NCBI GenBank assembly: GCA_020639075.1
Contig: JACKHI010000001.1
Span: 1,178,001 to 1,242,000, forward strand
Length of the DNA stretch: 64,000 nt
Direction: 5' to 3'
DNA from: Phycisphaerales bacterium
GTDB taxonomy: Bacteria; Planctomycetota; Phycisphaerae; UBA1845; UTPLA1
Shown: in pieces, positions 54,347 through 64,000 of the stretch
Numbering within the stretch: the stretch's first letter is position 1
Layout: each line of letters starts with the position of its first letter
The notes under the pieces: generated by a model
What the model saw: the letters and a program-made list of their open reading frames with translations, nothing else
Database searches by the model: none
What the model was told of the DNA's origin: nothing
Position numbers and translations under genes: made by a program

Positions 54347-54393
54347 CCCAGGGTTGCGTCTCGCCCGTTGCGCGGGCTGCACGTAACCCTGGG
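54347..54393. repeat. palindromic element related to 51803-51849
   Basis: CCCAGGGTT (54347-54355) pairs with AACCCTGGG (54385-54393) around a GC-rich core (GCCCGTTGCGCGGGC). A smaller stem, CACTCTTTCAGAGTG, follows at 54404-54418. Confidence 0.7.
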
Positions 54394-54455
54394 CTCAATT
54401 GCATCACTCTTTCAGAGTGGCTTTGCCTGACGACTCGCGCTTCCACCAACGTGGG

Positions 54456-55538
54456 CTACTGGCGCTTCCGTCGGAGCATCGCCAACGCTCCCATGCCCAG
54501 AAGAACGATCGACGAAGGCTCCGGCGATACGCCGAATCCGCAGATTTCGCTGCCATCCGAGCCGACCGCCGCGATTCGAACGATGGACGCCTCGTTGGTC
54601 GTCACGCCGTTGTCCCAATGCGTCCCGGTCCCCGCAGTGGATCCATTGAGACCGCCGTTTTCGAACTGCGTCACGTAGAACGCGCAGTCCGGTCCGACGG
54701 CGGCGAGATCGCCGTACGCCTTGCCGCTGGGGAGCGTCTGCAGCGCGATGTCTGTGATGACGGGCGTGCCCGAGTAACCCGGTCCCAGCTGGTACTGCGT
54801 GATGCTGCCGTCGTTGTTGTTGCTGTAGAGCCAGTTGGCGGAGACGCCGTCGCCGAAGGCCAGACCGTCGGGATGGTGCGCGAGGCCCGTCATCGAATTG
54901 ATGACGCTGCCCGTATTGCTGATGATCGTCAGTGCGCTGATGGGCTGCAGCGCGAGCGCGATTGCGCCGGTCGCGCTGGCTTCAATGTCGTCGATGAGCG
55001 ACGGCGCCGTGTAGATCAACGAGTCCAGTCCGTTCGACGGATTGTAAACGTGCACTTCGTTTGTGAATGAACCCGCGACGTAGGCGATGCGACCATCCGG
55101 AAGCGTCGTCACGCCGTAGCCCTGTCCGCCGGCGGTGCCCGGAAGCAATTGCGCGGAGCCTGCAAACGTCGCGCTGAAGCGCTCGAGCCCTGCAGCGGTC
55201 GGCGTGTAGATGTATCCGTCCGCCCCTTTTGCCAGACCGTAGCCCGTGCTGCTGAGCCCCGGGATGACGTGGTTCGCAATCGCGCCGTGTATCGGCGTTG
55301 CGGGCGTGGGCGCGCCTTGGTACGTGGCGTTCTGCGTCGGGCTGTATTCGATGATAGTGGATCCGTTTCTGGTCAACAGGTTTCCGCCGGCGGTCCACGC
55401 CATTCCGGGCCCGCCGACCAACGGGCCTGTGTAGATCTCCTGCGAAAAGCCCGGCGCCAGATAATCAAACTGGTCTGCTCGAACTGTTGCCGGCGCGACC
55501 GCAAGAACAACGACAACGATCGCAATTACGTTTCTCAT
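54456..55538 (-). CDS. PEP-CTERM sorting domain protein
   Basis: A 360-residue secreted protein. It begins MRNVIAIVVVVLAVAPATVRADQ, a signal peptide with the ATG at 55538 after AGGGGAG. The body is a beta-propeller-like repeat pattern (GYGLAKGADGYIYTPT; LPDGRIAYVAGS; HHPDGLAFGDG), and the C-terminus has PEP-CTERM: PEPSSIVLLGMGALAMLRRKR, handled by exosortase and likely released or anchored at the cell surface. No exosortase gene is in the window. Its leader contains several hairpins, including a terminator-like one. Confidence 0.9.
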   Translation of the reverse strand: MRNVIAIVVVVLAVAPATVRADQFDYLAPGFSQEIYTGPLVGGPGMAWTAGGNLLTRNGSTIIEYSPTQNATYQGAPTPATPIHGAIANHVIPGLSSTGYGLAKGADGYIYTPTAAGLERFSATFAGSAQLLPGTAGGQGYGVTTLPDGRIAYVAGSFTNEVHVYNPSNGLDSLIYTAPSLIDDIEASATGAIALALQPISALTIISNTGSVINSMTGLAHHPDGLAFGDGVSANWLYSNNNDGSITQYQLGPGYSGTPVITDIALQTLPSGKAYGDLAAVGPDCAFYVTQFENGGLNGSTAGTGTHWDNGVTTNEASIVRIAAVGSDGSEICGFGVSPEPSSIVLLGMGALAMLRRKRQ

Positions 55539-55622
55539 TTTGGCTCCCCTTTGGTGTGCTGCTTGATCGCTATTCACGCGAATAGGTACCCCTTGAGTTG
55601 ATCAAGAAGCACAGCGCAAAAA

Positions 55623-55655
55623 AGGAGACTGCGCCGAACGTCGACACAGCCTCCT
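55623..55655 (-). terminator. terminator-like hairpin upstream of the PEP-CTERM gene
   Basis: On the minus strand AGGAGGCTGTG (55655-55645) pairs with CGCAGTCTCCT (55633-55623), 11 bp with two wobbles and an 11-nt loop, followed by six T. A -10-like TATAAT lies 14 nt upstream (55674-55669), so it may be an attenuator rather than the end of the upstream operon. Confidence 0.6.
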
Positions 55656-55668
55656 GTTTCTGGGCACG

Positions 55669-55674
55669 ATTATA
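55669..55674 (-). promoter_or_regulatory. -10 box of the PEP-CTERM gene
   Basis: TATAAT on the minus strand, 131 bp from the gene start. No good -35 box lies at the normal distance, so an alternative sigma factor or activator may be needed. The long leader after it contains a terminator-like hairpin and a further CTTGATC ... GATCAAG stem that encloses TATTC/GAATA. Confidence 0.4.
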
Positions 55675-56136
55675 CCCGCGCCCCCCGTCGGGCTTCCATC
55701 AATAATTGCTGACGACAACAAGCGTCGTTTCATTCATGTGACAAGCCGGGCCAACGCTTCAACCAGTCCACGCATCGTTCGAATTGCAGAGTGATTCAAA
55801 CGGGTCGAAGCGAGAAGTTGTGCGGCAAGTCAACGACGCTGAATGAAACGGCAAACGGATACAAATCGGTTACACCCGGGGGTTGGAACGACGGCAACGA
55901 TCACAATGGCTGATAATCTCCCGCGAAATATTGAATTGCGAACTAGCGCTTGTACGCCGAGGCGATGTCCGTCCTTCCGCCCCGTCGCTCAGCGATTCCG
56001 GCGACGCCGGGACCGCACTATCAGCGTCGAAACTTTCCGCAGCGTCACGCCTTGTGGAAAACCGACTGAAGTCGAGAAATCGCCGTCGTGTGAAAGAGTG
56101 ACCAGCGTTGCCGGACGGCCGCGCGGCTGCCGAGCG
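55675..56136 (-). other. intergenic region
   Basis: 460 bp with no supportable gene. At its right edge GCTGCCGAG/CTCGGCAGC (56126-56134, 56144-56152) forms a 9-bp stem that spans the stop of the 56137 gene and may terminate it. Confidence 0.45.
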
Positions 56137-56598
56137 CTACGCACTCGGCAGCGCCTCGCCGCACTCCGGGCAGATGCCGCTGACGTTGCCTTCGCGCGAA
56201 TACCCGCAGACGCGACAGTCGTCGGATCGCAGGCGTGCGCGACGTTTGTATTCATTGAATGCGAACAGCAGGCTGCCCGGCGTCAGCATCATCCAGAATG
56301 GAATGCGCACGCCATAGCCGGATCGCGCGCCGTTGAAGGAATAGACGATCCAGCATGCCCGCCAGAAAACGGGCGACCAGGCTTCGCGTCGAATCGGCTT
56401 GAATGTGCAGCGCCATCCGTCGATCGGCATCACGAGCCGACGCCATTCCAGACCGATGTCCGCAGCGCCCGGTCGAAACCAGACATGGAATTTCGGATAG
56501 CCGAACCGGATGAAATGCGTGTGGGACAACCGCCAGGAAACCAGGCAGATGAGCATGTACCCGAAGCACAGCCAACGAAGTTTCAACGAGCCGATCAT
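56137..56598 (-). CDS. small membrane protein with planctomycete zinc ribbon
   Basis: A 153-residue protein from the ATG at 56598. Two hydrophobic segments (~8-22 and ~90-112) precede a C-terminal ribbon CRVCGYSREGNVSGICPECG. The same C-terminus type occurs in the 63139 gene. The open frame reaches back to 56850 into the end of alaS and is not used. Function unknown. Confidence 0.78.
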   Translation of the reverse strand: MIGSLKLRWLCFGYMLICLVSWRLSHTHFIRFGYPKFHVWFRPGAADIGLEWRRLVMPIDGWRCTFKPIRREAWSPVFWRACWIVYSFNGARSGYGVRIPFWMMLTPGSLLFAFNEYKRRARLRSDDCRVCGYSREGNVSGICPECGEALPSA

Positions 56599-56731
56599 CG
56601 CGGACTCCCGGCCTTCCCGTCGACCGATTGTAGCACAATGCCGCGCCTGCGCAATGAATCCGCGTTGGAGGAACGATCGGGACCGTGCGGCCTGCATGCC
56701 GCGACCTTCGATTCGGCACAGCACAAGTGCA

Positions 56732-59620
<2,889 letters not shown>

Positions 59621-59811
59621 AACAAATATCTCAAATCGCGGTCTTTCGCGCGCCGCGGAACGCCGAAACTCCACGCGTTTCGCGAGCCACTCGCCCGGGC
59701 GTCGCGGGAGTCGGTTTAACGTTTGATGGAACCGGGAGTTATACCGGAACGGACCGGATGCGTCACAGGGGCGGAGCATCCGGAATCGATGAATTCGATA
59801 ATGGAGGGGTG

Positions 59812-59923
59812 CCATGCTTGCCCTTCACGGCAAGCATGAGGGCGGCGCAACGACGCGAACATTGTCGTGGGAATTCGCAAATAACCTCCCGCAGCCGCAT
59901 GCTCCCCTTGAAGGGGGAGCATG
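59812..59923. repeat. two palindromic hairpins upstream of alaS
   Basis: CATGCTTGCC/GGCAAGCATG (59813-59838) and CATGCTCCCC/GGGGAGCATG-type (59898-59923) are ~75 bp apart. The ATGCTTGCC word also appears at 51958 and near 63989, so this is another dispersed repeat family. Confidence 0.7.
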
Positions 59924-59978
59924 GCACCCCAGCGTGCGGACGTCCTTCGATGTTTAACGTCGTTGTCTCATTCGTATC

Positions 59979-60093
59979 GTCGCGACCCCACGGCTGAAGC
60001 CATGGGCCAGCCGGCCTCACGATTTCTTTGCTGCATTAGCGTCGATTCGCGTTCAAAATCGAGAACCCACCTCCTTCGGAGATGGGGCACCCG
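59979..60093 (+). repeat. 115-bp direct repeat, copy A (left of wecB)
   Basis: Matches 61499-61613 at equal length with about ten differences. It contains a stem CCCA-x-CTCC-TTC-GGAG-x-TGGG at 60064-60087. In both places the repeat is followed by GTCGGGTC-GAT-GACCCGAC hairpins (60119-60137 here). Confidence 0.85.
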
Positions 60094-60162
60094 CATGGCA
60101 CCCCGACGGCGCGCGAATGTCGGGTCGATGACCCGACCTACGGATTATGTCGATGACCCGGG

Positions 60163-61284
60163 CTACGGGGTTCGGGCGAGGATGTCGAGGATGCGCTCCG
60201 AGGCGTGACCGTCGCCGTAGGGGCTGACCTTCGGTCCGTCACCGGCGTTGGCATCGAGCAGCGCGCGGCAGTTTGTGACGATGCTCTCCTGCGCTGTGCC
60301 AACGAGTTTTACGACGCCGGCATCGACGCCTTCGGGGCGCTCCGTCGTGGAGCGCATCACGAGGACGGGCTTACCGAGGCTCGGGGCCTCTTCCTGGACA
60401 CCGCCGGAGTCCGTCAGCGCGAGCGTGCAGCGTTCCATCATCGCGACGAATGCCGGGTAGGCCTGCGGCTTCAGCAAGTGCACATTGGCGTGGCTGTCCA
60501 GTCGCTCGTGCACCGGTTTTTGGACATTCGGATTCAGATGGACGGGATAGACCCAATGGACGTCGGGATAGGCGTCGGCCAGTTGGGCGATGCTCTCGCA
60601 GATACTCCTGAAGCCGTCGCCGAAGCTCTCCCGGCGATGACCGGTGATCAGGACCATGCGGCGATCGCCGATGTGCTCGTTCATCCAGGCGACGATGTCC
60701 GTCGTCTCGGGCGGAGGCGACTCGTGGTTGCGACGAATCGTCCAGTGCAGCGCATCGATGACGGTATTGCCCGTCACGTGGATGCGATCGGCGGGGACGG
60801 CTTCGCGCAAGAGATTGTCCTGCGCCCACTTCGTCGGCGGAAAGTGAATGTCCGCGACCTGACCGGCGAGGCGGCGATTGATTTCTTCGGGGAACGGCTG
60901 GTACTTGTTGTTCGTGCGAAGCCCCGCTTCGACGTGTGCGACGGGAACCTGGTTGAAGAAGGCGGCGATGGCGGCGGCCCAGACGGTCGTCGTGTCGCCC
61001 TGTACGAGAACCCAGTCGGGCTTGTCCTTCTGCAGCAGCGCGTCGACGCCGGTGATGACGCGGGCCGTCAGGGACGCGAGCGACTGGTTGGGCTGCATCA
61101 CTTTGAGATCGACGTCGGGTGTGATGCCGAAGAAGGCGAGCATCTGGTCGAGCATTTCGCGATGCTGGCCGGTGACGGCAACGCGCACGTCGAAGCGATC
61201 GTCATCGCGCGCGAGCAGGATCGCCGGCGCCAGTTTGATGGCCTCGGGACGGGTGCCGAAGATGAAGCAGAGTTTTTTCTTCAT
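60163..61284 (-). CDS. wecB: UDP-N-acetylglucosamine 2-epimerase
   Basis: Epimerises UDP-GlcNAc to UDP-ManNAc, for enterobacterial common antigen-type or other surface polysaccharides. 373 residues. Motifs: GTRPEAIKLAP near the start, VQGDTTTVWAAAI, HVEAGLRTNNKYQPFPEE, the catalytic TDSGGVQEEAPSLGKP block and LVMRSTTERPEG. No other polysaccharide gene is next to it. It is enclosed by 115-bp direct repeats, 1.5 kb apart. Confidence 0.96.
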   Translation of the reverse strand: MKKKLCFIFGTRPEAIKLAPAILLARDDDRFDVRVAVTGQHREMLDQMLAFFGITPDVDLKVMQPNQSLASLTARVITGVDALLQKDKPDWVLVQGDTTTVWAAAIAAFFNQVPVAHVEAGLRTNNKYQPFPEEINRRLAGQVADIHFPPTKWAQDNLLREAVPADRIHVTGNTVIDALHWTIRRNHESPPPETTDIVAWMNEHIGDRRMVLITGHRRESFGDGFRSICESIAQLADAYPDVHWVYPVHLNPNVQKPVHERLDSHANVHLLKPQAYPAFVAMMERCTLALTDSGGVQEEAPSLGKPVLVMRSTTERPEGVDAGVVKLVGTAQESIVTNCRALLDANAGDGPKVSPYGDGHASERILDILARTP

Positions 61285-61498
61285 GCCACATTGGTCCTAT
61301 TGGTCGCGTCAATCCCGCAGATCGGGTTTGCGGCGATCATAAGGGAATGTCACGACAGGGAAATGGTCGCGTGGATAGCGAGGGGATTGGACGGGTGGCC
61401 CACCCCTTCAGGGGTGGTGGTCACGACGATACGACAAACCAGATCCCTCAAGAACGCTATATCAACCATCGAATTGAGTGTTGACGCGGAACGCCATC

Positions 61499-61613
61499 GT
61501 CGCGCCCCCACTGTTGAAGCAATGGGCCAGCTGGCCTCACGATTTCTCCGCTGCGTAAGCGTCGATTCGCGTTCAAAATCGAGAACCCACCTCCTTCGGA
61601 GATGGGGCACCCG
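61499..61613 (+). repeat. 115-bp direct repeat, copy B (right of wecB)
   Basis: Second copy of the block at 59979-60093. Followed by two GTCGGGTC-GAT-GACCCGAC hairpins, 61631-61649 and 61678-61696. Confidence 0.85.
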
Positions 61614-61677
61614 GCTCGCACCGCGCGGATGTCGGGTCGATGACCCGACCTACGACTCTGGCTTGCACCGCGCAAAC

Positions 61678-61696
61678 GTCGGGTCGATGACCCGAC
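61678..61696 (-). terminator. hairpin directly after the aldehyde dehydrogenase stop
   Basis: GTCGGGTC, GAT loop, GACCCGAC: a perfect 8-bp stem that ends at the base next to the stop codon of the ALDH gene (61697-61699). The same hairpin occurs at 60119-60137 and 61631-61649, so it is a repeat that may double as terminator. Confidence 0.6.
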
Positions 61697-63139
61697 CTAC
61701 GACGGGTTTTGGCCCATTTTGTTGAGGACCAGCAGGCGTTTTTCGGTCATGTCCTCGATGGCGTAGCGGATGCCTTCGCGGCCAAGGCCGCTGTCTTTGA
61801 CGCCGCCGTATGGCATCGAGTCGACGCGGAATGAGGGGACGTCGTTAATGACAACGCCGCCGACGTCGAGATCGTTGAATGCGTAGAAAGCGTTCTGCAT
61901 GTTGTTCGTGAAGATGCCGGCCTGCAGACCGAAGACGCTGTCGTTGACGATTGTGCACGCCTGCTTGAAGTTGCTGAATGGTTCGAGCGTCGCGACGGGA
62001 CCGAAGGCTTCCTGGCAACTGATCGCGGAATCCTTCGGCGCTTTTTCGATCAGTGTTGCGTCGTAGTAGGCGCCGTCGCGTTTGCCGCCGCAAAGAACCT
62101 TCGCCCCGCGGCTCGTCGCGTCGTTCACCCATTTCTCGATGCGCTCGGCTTCCTTCACATCGATCATCGGGCCGATGAACGTGTCTTCGTCGAGCGGATC
62201 GCCGACTTTCAATTCCATAGCAGCGGCGACCAGCTTGGTCTTCAGCGCATCATAGATGCTCTCGTGAATGAGAATGCGCTGCACGCCGATGCAGGACTGA
62301 CCTGACTGATAGAATGCACCGATCATGATGCGCTTTGTCGCGAAGTCGAGATCGGCGTCCTTGTCGACGACGCAGGCGGCATTGCCGCCGAGTTCCAGTA
62401 CGACGGGTTTCTTGCCGGCCTTCGCCTTCAGCGCCCAGCCGACATCGGGCGAGCCGGTGAAGGAGAGCAGCTTCAGTCGCTCGTCGGTCGTGAACAGGTC
62501 CGCGCCTTCGCGATGGCATGGCAGGATGCTGAAGGCCCCGACCGGCAGATCCGTCTCCGCAAGAATTTCGCCAATAATCAACGCGCCGATCGGCGTACGC
62601 GACGCCGGTTTGAGAATGAACGGGCAGCCTGCAGCGATGGCGGGGGCGACTTTGTGGGCGGCGAGGTTGATCGGAAAGTTGAACGGCGAAATGAACGAAC
62701 AGACACCGATGGGCACGCGCTTCCAGATCGCTTCGTATCCTTCGGCGCGGGCGGAAATATCAAGCGGCATCCACTCGCCGTAGTTTCGTACGGCCTCTTC
62801 GGCGGCGATGGTGAACGTGTCGATACCCCGCTTGACTTCACCGCGAGAATCCTTGATGGGTTTGCCGGCCTCGATGCAGAGGGCCCTGGAGAGTTCCTCG
62901 TGGCGCTCTTTCATGCGCCTTGCGACGTGATGGAGGACTTCGGCGCGTTTGTAGCTCGGGAATCTGCGCATCGGTTCGCACGCCTTTTCGGCGAGCGCGA
63001 TGGCTTCGTCAATGGCATCGGCGTCGGCGAGCGCGACGCGCGTCGCGACTTCGCCGGTCGCCTTGTTCGTGACGGCAAGGTCAGTGTTGGCGGCGATGGG
63101 TTTGTTGGCGAGGTAGTAGGGATAAGTTGGTTTCAGCAT
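61697..63139 (-). CDS. NAD(P)-dependent aldehyde dehydrogenase
   Basis: A 480-residue ALDH-superfamily enzyme. Catalytic residues are Asn154 (PFNFPINLA), Glu249 (LELGGNAA) and Cys283 (GQSCIG); Lys177 in ILKPASRTP is the cofactor Lys. The C-terminal FRVDSMPYGGVKDSGLGREG is typical. The substrate is not decided; closest in pattern to non-phosphorylating glyceraldehyde- or lactaldehyde-type members. The start overlaps the stop of the upstream 63139 gene (ATGA), so they form a coupled pair. Confidence 0.93.
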   Translation of the reverse strand: MLKPTYPYYLANKPIAANTDLAVTNKATGEVATRVALADADAIDEAIALAEKACEPMRRFPSYKRAEVLHHVARRMKERHEELSRALCIEAGKPIKDSRGEVKRGIDTFTIAAEEAVRNYGEWMPLDISARAEGYEAIWKRVPIGVCSFISPFNFPINLAAHKVAPAIAAGCPFILKPASRTPIGALIIGEILAETDLPVGAFSILPCHREGADLFTTDERLKLLSFTGSPDVGWALKAKAGKKPVVLELGGNAACVVDKDADLDFATKRIMIGAFYQSGQSCIGVQRILIHESIYDALKTKLVAAAMELKVGDPLDEDTFIGPMIDVKEAERIEKWVNDATSRGAKVLCGGKRDGAYYDATLIEKAPKDSAISCQEAFGPVATLEPFSNFKQACTIVNDSVFGLQAGIFTNNMQNAFYAFNDLDVGGVVINDVPSFRVDSMPYGGVKDSGLGREGIRYAIEDMTEKRLLVLNKMGQNPS

Positions 63140-63702
63140 CAGTGACCGCTTTCGGACTGGAGTAATTCGCGTTCCCGGCGTCGAAGGTAACGCTGCTGAT
63201 CCTCGTGAATGGCCTCACCGCATTCGGGGCATGCGCCCGACGCGTTTCCCTTCAGATCGTAGTCGCAGTGGATGCACTTTCCCAGGTATGGAACGATCGA
63301 CAGGCGGCCAACGATCCAGCGACCCACGAGTAGAATCGCGGATAGGAACAATGCGTACTCAAGAACGCCGATCAACGTGGTCAAACCCAAATTAATCGGC
63401 GACTGCAAGTTCGCGCCTGCAATCACTAACGCTGCAAAACGCGCCACGACAAACACGATTGCACTACCGGTCGAGAGCACGAGCGTCTCGCCGATTGTTC
63501 GAAGCGGTCGCGCGAGAAATGCAACGCCAACCACGTGGAATACGATCCAAAGGAATATCTCCTCGTACGTCTGAACGCCGCGCCAATCCTGCATGAGCGT
63601 CATTACAATCGCCCACAGGATCGACCAGCCACAGACGAGACCCTGTTTCATCCACACAGAACGAAGTGATCGACGAGTATTCCGGCCATCAGTCGATTTC
63701 AT
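63139..63702 (-). CDS. membrane protein with planctomycete zinc ribbon
   Basis: A 187-residue protein from the ATG at 63702 with about four transmembrane segments and the C-terminal ribbon CIHCDYDLKGNASGACPECGEA, a signature of planctomycete proteins (compare 56137-56598). Its stop overlaps the ALDH start. Function unknown. A frame upstream to 63783 is not needed. Confidence 0.8.
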   Translation of the reverse strand: MKSTDGRNTRRSLRSVWMKQGLVCGWSILWAIVMTLMQDWRGVQTYEEIFLWIVFHVVGVAFLARPLRTIGETLVLSTGSAIVFVVARFAALVIAGANLQSPINLGLTTLIGVLEYALFLSAILLVGRWIVGRLSIVPYLGKCIHCDYDLKGNASGACPECGEAIHEDQQRYLRRRERELLQSESGH

Positions 63703-64000
63703 CGCGTCTCCGAATTGGAAGTCGTCATCAATTGAAGGACGAGGTCCCATTGGACTTGGGCGCCACACCAAAGTCGGCATCAACGCATACCAGAAGGCAG
63801 GCGAGGTGGCAAGGACAGAGCTTGTTCAGCGTGACGCTGCTGAAGGTCACTGCGCGTCGTGCTGGGTGGCAATTGTTAATTAACAACACTACCCAGGGAC
63901 TGAAGTCCCTGGCAATGACCGCACGCCCTCCGGGCGACTGTCGATTTGAGTGCGAGTTTCGACGGAAAATTCCCGGACAGCATGCCCTCGAAGGCAAGCA
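63703..64000. repeat. intergenic end with palindromes
   Basis: No gene is supportable in the last ~300 bp. Palindromes: TTGTTAATTAACAA (63873-63886), CCAGGGAC-TGAA-GTCCCTGG (63893-63912) and CGCCC-TCC-GGGCG near 63927. The final bases (CTCGAAGGCAAGCA) match the ATGCTTGCC-type repeat at 59813, so the element continues beyond the window. Confidence 0.65.

Noticed and set aside
60205..61725. 506-residue plus-strand open frame
   Set aside because: Antisense of wecB and running through a direct repeat; not a gene.

Overview
The window is about 60% GC and looks like a chromosomal segment of a member of the Planctomycetota, probably near the Phycisphaerae. The signs are short zinc-ribbon proteins ending in C-x2-C-x-Y-(D/S)-L/R-x-G-N-x-S-G-x-C-P-E-C-G (56137-56598, 63139-63702), a PEP-CTERM protein, a prepilin-like protein with N-terminal cleavage/methylation signal and a C-terminal DGH segment, and long extensions on several ribosomal proteins. 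A KDO transferase (waaA) indicates a lipopolysaccharide outer membrane. The assignment is inferred from gene content; no search was run.

Region 1 (1-2.6 kb): a secreted protein cut by the window edge and a HIT-domain hydrolase. Region 2 (2.7-21.2 kb, all minus strand): the S10-spc-alpha ribosomal superoperon, transcribed fusA > rpsJ-rplC-rplD-rplW-rplB-rpsS-rplV-rpsC-rplP-rpmC-rpsQ-rplN-rplX-rplE-rpsN-rpsH-rplF-rplR-rpsE-rplO-secY-adk-map-rpmJ-rpsM-rpsK-rpoA-rplQ. rpmD, infA, rpsD and tuf are not at their usual places. A strong promoter and a leader with alternative hairpins precede rpsJ.

Region 3 (21.3-31.0 kb): a zinc-ribbon membrane protein, a divergent amidohydrolase, two small secreted Ser/Ala/Gly-rich repeat proteins, two tandem CorA-type transporters, a SEC-C protein, waaA, a miniature flagellar rod-like protein, a prepilin-like protein and a multi-CxxC membrane protein. 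Region 4 (31.1-38.5 kb, minus): a probable operon ymdB-like > GNAT > xseA > xseB > ispA > dxs > CPBP protease; the xseB-ispA-dxs order is the same as in E. coli. Region 5 (38.7-47.6 kb): RdgC-like protein, PilZ protein, Rrf2 regulator, B12/radical SAM protein, zinc-ribbon membrane protein, dapB, thrC and the divergent sucD.

Region 6 (47.6-55 kb) is an accessory island: direct repeats, many REP-like double hairpins, a truncated REP-associated transposase, two orphan genes of unknown function, an SRPBCC protein and an intact IS110-family transposase. Region 7 (54.4-64 kb): PEP-CTERM protein, alaS, wecB flanked by 115-bp direct repeats, an aldehyde dehydrogenase and zinc-ribbon membrane proteins, with palindromic repeats between genes.

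No CRISPR array, tRNA or rRNA was recognised. I found no obvious new multi-gene defence system. The best leads are the REP-like repeat family with its transposase remnant and an IS110 element sitting in it, the rpsJ leader, the 31-residue-repeat secreted protein, and the coiled-coil membrane protein at 49275-50522.
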